NCBI RefSeq assembly: GCF_039535475.1
Contig: NZ_BAAAXG010000026.1
Location: 3,839,501-3,903,500 of the forward strand
Direction of reading: 5' to 3'
Length of the DNA stretch: 64,000 nucleotides
From: Streptomyces showdoensis
GTDB lineage: Bacteria; Actinomycetota; Actinomycetes; Streptomycetales; Streptomycetaceae
Under the pieces are notes generated by a model. The model had not been told where the DNA came from. It searched no databases and saw only the letters and a list, made by a program, of their open reading frames with translations. The position numbers and the translations under genes were made by a program. Of this stretch, positions 59,000 through 64,000 are shown piece by piece (position 1 is the first letter of the stretch; each line of letters opens with the position of its first letter).

Positions 59000-61603
59000 G
59001 TGGGGCATGGAGTGCCAGAACTCGTACTGGAATTGAATGGAAGGACCTGGACCCTCGATCCGTCCAGGTCGTACACCCTCGGCCGCGATCCCCAGGGCGA
59101 CCTGGTGATCGACGACGCCAGGGTCTCGTGGCGGCACGCCACCGTCAGCTGGGGCGGCCGTAGTTGGGTCATCGAGGACCACGGCTCCACCAACGGCACG
59201 TTCGTGCAGGGCCAGCGGGTCCACCAGGTGGAGATCGGGCCGGGCTCGGCCGTCCACCTCGGCAACGCCACCGACGGCCCGCGGCTGAACCTCGCCGCCG
59301 CCGGCGCGCCGGCCCAGCAGCAGGCGGCCGCGCCGGCCCAGCAGGCTCCGGCCCCGCAGGCGCAGCCCGCGCACCAGGCGCACGCCGCCGGGCAGCAGCA
59401 GGCCGCTGCGCAGGCCGACTGGGCCACCCACCAGGCCCCGCCGCCGCAGCAGGGCTGGCAGCAGCCGCAGCAGCAGGCCCCGCAGGGGGTGCCACACCAG
59501 CAGGTGCCGCAGGCCCAGCAGCCGCCGCAGCCGCAGGTCCCGCACCAGCAGGCCGGCCCGCAGGGCGCCTACCCGGTGCACGGCGACCGCAGCCCCACCA
59601 CCTTCCACCAGCTGAACCTCGGCCATGTCATGCGCATCGGCCGTGGGCTCGAGAACGAACTGGTCGTCTCCGACCTCCAGGTCTCGCGCCAGCACGCCAA
59701 GTTCCAGGCGACGCCCGACGGCCGGTTCGAGATCACCGACCTCGGCTCGCACAACGGCACGTACGTCAACGGTCAGCCGATCCCGAAGAACGGCACCGTT
59801 CTCATCGGCCCCAACGACATCGTCGGCGTCGGCCACTCGACCTTCCGGATCGTCGGCAGCCAGCTCGAGGAGTTCGTCGACACCGGCGACGTCTCCTTCT
59901 CCGCCCGCCACCTCACGGTGACGGTCGAGGGCGGCAAGCAGATCCTCAAGGACGTCACCTTCGGCGTCCCGGAGAAGTCGCTGATCGGCGTCATCGGCCC
60001 GTCCGGCTCCGGAAAGTCCACCCTCCTCAAGGCGCTGACCGGCTACCGCCCGGCCAACGAGGGCGACGTCCTCTACGACAACCGCAGCCTCTACAAGCAG
60101 TTCGCCGAGCTGCGCCAGCGCATCGGTCTGGTCCCGCAGGACGACATCCTGCACAAGGAGCTGACCGTCCAGAAGGCGCTGCGCTACGCGGCCAAGCTCC
60201 GCTTCCCCGGCGACACCGCCGAGGCCGAGCGCGAGGCCCGCATCGACGAGGTGCTGCGCGAGCTCAAGCTGGACATCCACAAGGAGAAGAAGGTCACCTC
60301 CCTCTCCGGTGGCCAGCGCAAGCGCGTCTCCGTCGCCCTGGAGCTGCTCACCAAGCCCTCGCTGATCTTCCTGGACGAGCCGACCTCCGGCCTCGACCCG
60401 GGCATGGACCGCGACGTCATGCAGCTGCTGCGCGGCCTCGCCGACGACGGCCGCACGGTCCTCGTCGTCACCCACTCGGTGGCCGAGCTCGGCCTGTGCG
60501 ACAAGCTGCTCGTGATGGCGCCCGGCGGCTCGGTGGCGTACTTCGGTCCGCCGGAGGAGGCGCTGAACTTCTTCGGCTACTCCACCTGGGCCGACGTCTT
60601 CTCCGCCTTCGAGAACTACCGCGACTACGACTGGGCGGGCCGCTGGAAGGGCTCGCAGCACTACCAGATGTACGCGGCGGAGATCGACGCCGTCGCCGCC
60701 CAGCCGGTCCAGCTGCCGCAGCAGGCCCAGCAGGCGCTGGCCCGCCCGCCCAAGCCGCAGGGCTGGGGCTCCCAGCTGTGGACCCTGATCCGCCGCTACG
60801 TCTCGGTGATCGCCTCCGACCGGGGCTTCCTGGCCCTGATGGTGATCCTGCCGGCCGTGCTCGGCGCGGTCTCCGTGGTCATCCCGGCCGACTTCGGCCT
60901 CGGCAAGCCCGTCGCGCCGTCCCGCTTCAACGGCGACGCCGGCACGATCATGCTGATCCTCGCGGTCGGCATGTGCTTCTCGGGCGCGGCCAACTCCGTA
61001 CGAGAGCTGATCAAGGAACGGGTCATCTACGAGCGGGAGCGCGCCACCGGCCTGTCCCGCTCCGCGTACCTGATGTCCAAGGTCATCGTCCTCGGCGTGA
61101 TCACCGCCTTCCAGGGCGTGATCATCTGCGGCATCGGCTTCTCCACCCGCGAGCTGCCGGAGGAGGGCCTCTTCATGCCGCCGGCGATCGAGCTGTGCAT
61201 CCAGGTCATCGCCCTCGGCCTCACCTCGATGATGGTCGGCCTGGTCATCTCGGCCCTGGTGAAGACCGCCGAGAAGACCATGCCGCTGCTCGTCATGTTC
61301 GCGATCATCCAGGTCGTGTTCACCGGCATCCTCTTCCAGGTCTACGGCTCGCCCGGCCTGGAGCAGTTCGCCTGGCTGATGCCCTCCCGCTGGGGCATCG
61401 CCGGCGCCGGCACCACGCTCGACCTGGCCCACCTGATGCCGCCGTGGGACCACAAGAACCCGGACAACACCGACGCCCTGTGGGAGCACTCGGTGGGGCA
61501 GTGGAGCCTCGACCTCGGCATCCAGCTGCTCATGGCGACCGTCTGCTGCGTGCTCGTCGCGCGGCTGCTGCGCCGCCACGAGCCCGAGGTCATGCGCAAG
61601 TAA
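59000..61603 (+). CDS. FHA-domain ABC exporter (Rv1747-like)
   Basis: An 867-residue half-exporter. FHA 1 (about 1-92) has SRSYTLGRDPQGD and WVIEDHGSTNGTFVQG. A Gln/Ala/Pro-rich linker spans about 97-190. FHA 2 (about 205-290) has IGRGLENELVVSD and DLGSHNGTYVNG. The ABC domain (about 310-545) has Walker A GPSGSGKST, signature LSGGQRKRVS and Walker B LIFLDEPTSGLD. The C-terminal part has six helices of the ABC2 type. FHA domains bind phosphothreonine, so Ser/Thr kinases probably control it, as known for Rv1747. GTG 59000; GTG 59012 is an alternative start. Confidence 0.93.
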   Translation: MGHGVPELVLELNGRTWTLDPSRSYTLGRDPQGDLVIDDARVSWRHATVSWGGRSWVIEDHGSTNGTFVQGQRVHQVEIGPGSAVHLGNATDGPRLNLAAAGAPAQQQAAAPAQQAPAPQAQPAHQAHAAGQQQAAAQADWATHQAPPPQQGWQQPQQQAPQGVPHQQVPQAQQPPQPQVPHQQAGPQGAYPVHGDRSPTTFHQLNLGHVMRIGRGLENELVVSDLQVSRQHAKFQATPDGRFEITDLGSHNGTYVNGQPIPKNGTVLIGPNDIVGVGHSTFRIVGSQLEEFVDTGDVSFSARHLTVTVEGGKQILKDVTFGVPEKSLIGVIGPSGSGKSTLLKALTGYRPANEGDVLYDNRSLYKQFAELRQRIGLVPQDDILHKELTVQKALRYAAKLRFPGDTAEAEREARIDEVLRELKLDIHKEKKVTSLSGGQRKRVSVALELLTKPSLIFLDEPTSGLDPGMDRDVMQLLRGLADDGRTVLVVTHSVAELGLCDKLLVMAPGGSVAYFGPPEEALNFFGYSTWADVFSAFENYRDYDWAGRWKGSQHYQMYAAEIDAVAAQPVQLPQQAQQALARPPKPQGWGSQLWTLIRRYVSVIASDRGFLALMVILPAVLGAVSVVIPADFGLGKPVAPSRFNGDAGTIMLILAVGMCFSGAANSVRELIKERVIYERERATGLSRSAYLMSKVIVLGVITAFQGVIICGIGFSTRELPEEGLFMPPAIELCIQVIALGLTSMMVGLVISALVKTAEKTMPLLVMFAIIQVVFTGILFQVYGSPGLEQFAWLMPSRWGIAGAGTTLDLAHLMPPWDHKNPDNTDALWEHSVGQWSLDLGIQLLMATVCCVLVARLLRRHEPEVMRK

Positions 61604-61620
61604 CGGCCGCGGAACCACGC

Positions 61621-61658
61621 CCGAAGGGCGGCACCCCGTGCGGGGTGCCGCCCTTCGG
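61621..61658. terminator. 17-bp perfect hairpin
   Basis: The arms 61621-61637 and 61642-61658 are perfectly complementary around a GTGC loop. It lies between two convergent genes and can stop both. Confidence 0.9.
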
Positions 61659-61684
61659 CATGTCGTGGGGCGCGGAGCGGAGGC

Positions 61685-62422
61685 TCAGTACGCGCTGTTG
61701 ACGTTGTCGATCGAGCCGTAGCGGTCGGCCGCGTAGTTGCAGGCGGCGACGATGTTGGCGACCGGGTCGTACTGGTCGAACTTGGTGCCGGGGATGTGGT
61801 AGGCCTTGAAGGTCGGGTAGATGACCTGCAGCAGACCCTTGGACGGGACGCCGTTGATGGCGTTGATGTCCCAGTTGTTGATCGCGAACGGGTTGCCGCT
61901 GGACTCGCGCATCACGTTCTTGTGGATGCCGTTGTAGGTGCCCGGGATGTCGTGCTTGTCCATGATGTAGAGCGCCTCGCGAATCCAGCCGTCGAGGTTG
62001 TTCGCGAAGACCGGCTTGCGGACGGCGGCGCGGCTCGCGGCCGCCTTCGCCTCGGCGCGCTTCTTCGCGTCGGCCTTGGCCTTGGCCTCGGCCTTCGCCT
62101 TGGCCTCCGCCTTGGCCTTCGCGTCGGCGGCGGCCTTGGCCTTCGCCTTGGCGGCGGCGTCCTGCTTGGCCTTGAGCTCGATCGTGGACTGCTGGGAGTC
62201 GAGGCTGGCGGCCAGCGCCTTCGCCTGCGGGCTGTTCGCGTCGTACGACCAGGCGACCTGCTGCGTGTTGGCCAGCGCCTGCGGCTCCGTCTCGGTGGCG
62301 CCACCGTTGCCGGGGACCAGGGAGAAGCCGATGGCGGCGGCGCTGAGGGCGGCGACGCCGGCGATCGCGGCCTTGTGGGTCTTCTTCAGACCACGACTGT
62401 GGCCAGGGGTCTTCGCAGACAT
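61685..62422 (-). CDS. Secreted lytic transglycosylase (SLT family)
   Basis: A 245-residue exported protein: a signal peptide (about 1-44, hydrophobic core AAIAGVAALSAAAIGFSLVPG), a long Ala/Lys/Glu coiled coil (about 83-135, repeated AKAKAEAKA), and an SLT domain (about 140-245) with the catalytic Glu in NVMRESSGNPFAINNWD, plus GLLQVIYPTF and AACNYAADRYGS. It should cleave peptidoglycan outside the cell. A promoter TTGCCA-17-TAAGAA and AGAGG before the ATG 62422 are visible. Confidence 0.9.
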   Translation of the reverse strand: MSAKTPGHSRGLKKTHKAAIAGVAALSAAAIGFSLVPGNGGATETEPQALANTQQVAWSYDANSPQAKALAASLDSQQSTIELKAKQDAAAKAKAKAAADAKAKAEAKAKAEAKAKADAKKRAEAKAAASRAAVRKPVFANNLDGWIREALYIMDKHDIPGTYNGIHKNVMRESSGNPFAINNWDINAINGVPSKGLLQVIYPTFKAYHIPGTKFDQYDPVANIVAACNYAADRYGSIDNVNSAY

Positions 62423-62499
62423 GCGGCAGTACCTCTTCGAATCGCAGGGGGTCGCTCAGGCCGGGCGGCGCTGCGCCTGCTCGGCGGCGACGGACGCAA

Positions 62500-62528
62500 T
62501 TCTTAGCGGCAGCAAAATGCGGTGGCAA
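62500..62528 (-). promoter_or_regulatory. Sigma-70-type promoter of the transglycosylase gene
   Basis: On the minus strand TTGCCA (-35) and TAAGAA (-10) are separated by exactly 17 bases. The predicted start leaves a leader of about 70 bases. Confidence 0.7.
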
Positions 62529-62580
62529 AGGTGTGACGTACGATCCGGGGTAGTGGATCAGGGGCCCCGGAGGGTCGCCC

Positions 62581-62605
62581 CCGGACCGCCCTGAGGCCGG
62601 TCCGG
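62581..62605. terminator. Hairpin after the QueA-like gene
   Basis: CCGGACC (62581-62587) pairs with GGTCCGG, an 11-base loop between. It lies 100 bases after the QueA-like stop and before the transglycosylase promoter. Confidence 0.4.
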
Positions 62606-62623
62606 GCAGCGCTGATCTGTCCT

Positions 62624-62650
62624 TTACGTATCCACTAGGGGGATTCGTAA
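62624..62650. promoter_or_regulatory. 27-bp inverted repeat before the transglycosylase gene
   Basis: TTACGTATCC and GGATTCGTAA are 10-base arms with one mismatch and a 7-base centre. It lies about 100 bases upstream of the -35 element, so it may be a regulatory site or the end of the preceding transcript. Confidence 0.55.
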
Positions 62651-62711
62651 GTGATGTGGGTCCTATGCGCGGGCTCACATCGGGCACGTAACAAACTCAC
62701 CAGGCGTTGCG

Positions 62712-64000
62712 TCAGCAATGCGTACGGTGAGGGTTCTCCTCCGGAAGGATGAGGTGCAGGTCGCCGAACTCGTGCCAGAGGTAGCGCTCGCGCACCGCCT
62801 CGGCGTACGCCCGGCGCAGCGCGGGCCGCCCGGCCACCGCCTCCAGCATCAGCAGATGCGAGGCCTCCGGCTCGTGCAGCCCGGTCAGCAGCCCGTCCAC
62901 CACCCGCACCCCGCGCTCGGGCGTGACGACGAGCCCGGTCCACCCGGCCGCGGCCCGCACGACCGCCGGCTTCCGACCGGACGCCCCCGCGCCGGTCGCC
63001 AGCACCGCCCGGCCCCCGGCCCCCGCTCCGGCCCCCGCCCCCGTATCCGTATCCGTGTTCGTGTCCGTCCCCGTGTCCGTCCCCGCTCCAGCGTCCGTCC
63101 CCGCCCCCGCCCGGGTGCCCGCCGGCCGCCGACCCGGGGTCTGCGCGGCCGGCGTCCCCTCTCCTGACGCACGGGGCGCGCCACTCGGCCCGAGCGGGCC
63201 GCCCGGGCCCCGGAGCGCCGCGGCGCCCTCCGGCGGCCGGCCGGGCGGCCCCACCGCGGACTCCAGCGCCCGCACGGCCGTCGTCCCCACCGCGATCACC
63301 CGGCCCCCGCCGGCCCGCGCCGCGTTCACCAGCCACGCCGTCGTCGCCGGCACCTCGAAGCGCTCCGGATACGGCGGCTCGTGCGCCTCCGCCGAGGCCA
63401 CCCCCGTGTGCAGGACGACCGGGGCGAACTGCACGCCCCGGCTCACCAGCTCCGCGACCAGCCGCGCAGTGAAGGGACGCCCCGCGCTCGGCATCTCCGC
63501 CGAGCCCGCGCCGTCCGGCGACGGCAGCGCGAACACCGTCCGGTAGGCCGACAGCGGCTGGTCCCGCTCCGTGTACCCGTAGCGGATCGGCCGCCCGTGC
63601 CGCGCGAGCAGCTCCGCCACCCCGACGTCCGGCCGCGCCCACCACAGCCGCTCCGCGCCCCGCGCCAAGGGCTCCTCCAGGACCAGCCGCGCCCCGCCCG
63701 GCAGCCGCACCACCGCCCCCGCCGGACCGCCCGGCCGCGGCCGCGTCGTGCCCGCCCCGTCCGGGACGCGCAGCTCCACCGCCCACCGGCCGTCGTCCCC
63801 CCGCGTGGAGAAGTGGACGACCAGCCGCTCCCCGCCCGGCTCCGGCCCGAGCCGCCCGTCCACCGCCGCCGCCAGCGTCGTGGAGGTGTTGACCACCAGG
63901 ACGTCCCCGGCCCGCAGCAGCCCCGGCAGCTCCCGGAACGCCCGGTGCGCCACCTCGGTGCCGCCCGGCCCGCCCGACACCAGCAGCCGTACGTCGTCCC
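62712..64000 (-). CDS. QueA-like S-adenosylmethionine:tRNA ribosyltransferase-isomerase, N-terminus cut by right edge
   Basis: About 430 residues are visible, reading out of the right edge. The family blocks AGDVLVVNTSTTLAAAV, IRYGYTERDQPLSAYRTVFA and VVLHTGVASAEAHEPPYPERFEVP are present, the last altered from the QueA HVGxGTF motif as in many actinobacterial homologues. QueA makes epoxyqueuosine on tRNA, but no other queuosine gene is in the window. Residues about 235-310 from the visible part form a Gly/Ala/Thr/Asp-rich insertion from short DNA repeats at about 62990-63250. The real start is beyond 64000. Confidence 0.85.
   Translation of the reverse strand, partial: DDVRLLVSGGPGGTEVAHRAFRELPGLLRAGDVLVVNTSTTLAAAVDGRLGPEPGGERLVVHFSTRGDDGRWAVELRVPDGAGTTRPRPGGPAGAVVRLPGGARLVLEEPLARGAERLWWARPDVGVAELLARHGRPIRYGYTERDQPLSAYRTVFALPSPDGAGSAEMPSAGRPFTARLVAELVSRGVQFAPVVLHTGVASAEAHEPPYPERFEVPATTAWLVNAARAGGGRVIAVGTTAVRALESAVGPPGRPPEGAAALRGPGGPLGPSGAPRASGEGTPAAQTPGRRPAGTRAGAGTDAGAGTDTGTDTNTDTDTGAGAGAGAGGRAVLATGAGASGRKPAVVRAAAGWTGLVVTPERGVRVVDGLLTGLHEPEASHLLMLEAVAGRPALRRAYAEAVRERYLWHEFGDLHLILPEENPHRTHC

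Noticed and set aside
62423..62710. c-di-AMP riboswitch before the transglycosylase gene
   Set aside because: I looked because such switches control cell-wall hydrolases in Streptomyces, but the conserved ydaO core blocks are not visible and the predicted leader of about 70 bases is too short.

Overview
The window is chromosomal DNA of a high-GC actinomycete, almost certainly a Streptomyces. The third codon position is nearly always G or C, GTG and TTG starts are common, and several markers point the same way: an LAETG cell-wall anchor protein, a Gbn-type nucleoid protein, a PHO box, a DmdR1/IdeR-type iron box and a cobalamin riboswitch. As far as I can recall, gene order follows the core-chromosome segment around SCO1860 down to SCO1804 of S. 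coelicolor. I see no phage, IS element, CRISPR array, rRNA or tRNA.

Layout. 1-3578: an iron-regulated siderophore segment, with a siderophore acyltransferase and a cytoplasmic penicillin-acylase homologue on the minus strand, a siderophore-interacting flavoreductase on the plus strand, and one iron box between them. 3906-4889: an LAETG surface protein. 4979-14222: late cobalamin synthesis (cobC with a CobE-like domain, cobB, cobO, a ChlI/ChlD-type chelatase subunit, cobQ, cbiB) behind a B12 riboswitch, with a ZIP metal transporter embedded. 14317-15913: PitH-type phosphate transport with a PHO box. 16217-20345: an alpha/beta-hydrolase lacking its serine, a hypothetical protein, a VOC protein and a zinc metallopeptidase. 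20479-22749: an ABC-F protein behind a short leaderless leader ORF, then gbn. 22879-26728: an enoyl-CoA hydratase and an Asp23/AmaP-like envelope stress cluster. 26736-31486: SDR, GH15 glucanase-like protein, SURF1, a zinc-ribbon protein and a DEDDh exonuclease with BRCT.

31548-36566 is a TetR-controlled catabolic operon (acetoacetate decarboxylase-like protein, SDR, two paralogous amidohydrolases). 36591-40036 holds a VIT1/CCC1 transporter, then a fatty-acid-hydroxylase-superfamily protein overlapping a lysoplasmalogenase, then a zinc alcohol dehydrogenase behind two operator-like repeats. This is a candidate ether-lipid or aldehyde pathway. 40091-46472: CoA transferase, secreted subtilase, DUF485 protein plus acetate-type symporter, and moaA. 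46455-48987: small membrane or stress proteins and tyrS. 49044-51964: the tldD/tldE protease pair. 52151-53648: fabG-fabI (FAS II). 53896-58778: a secreted protein, a GntR regulator with a divergent MFS transporter, two small membrane proteins, SixA-like phosphatase and serB. 59000-61603: an FHA-ABC exporter of the Rv1747 type. 61685-64000: a secreted transglycosylase and a QueA-like protein cut by the right edge.

How parts work together. The strongest regulatory logic is direct: iron box, B12 riboswitch, PHO box and several inverted repeats sit where divergent or operon-leading genes need them. The most unusual features are the leaderless 8-codon leader before the ABC-F gene, the unbroken frame joining a CobE-like domain to CobC through a TTA codon, the missing nucleophile in the hydrolase at 16217, and the putative ether-lipid gene pair.
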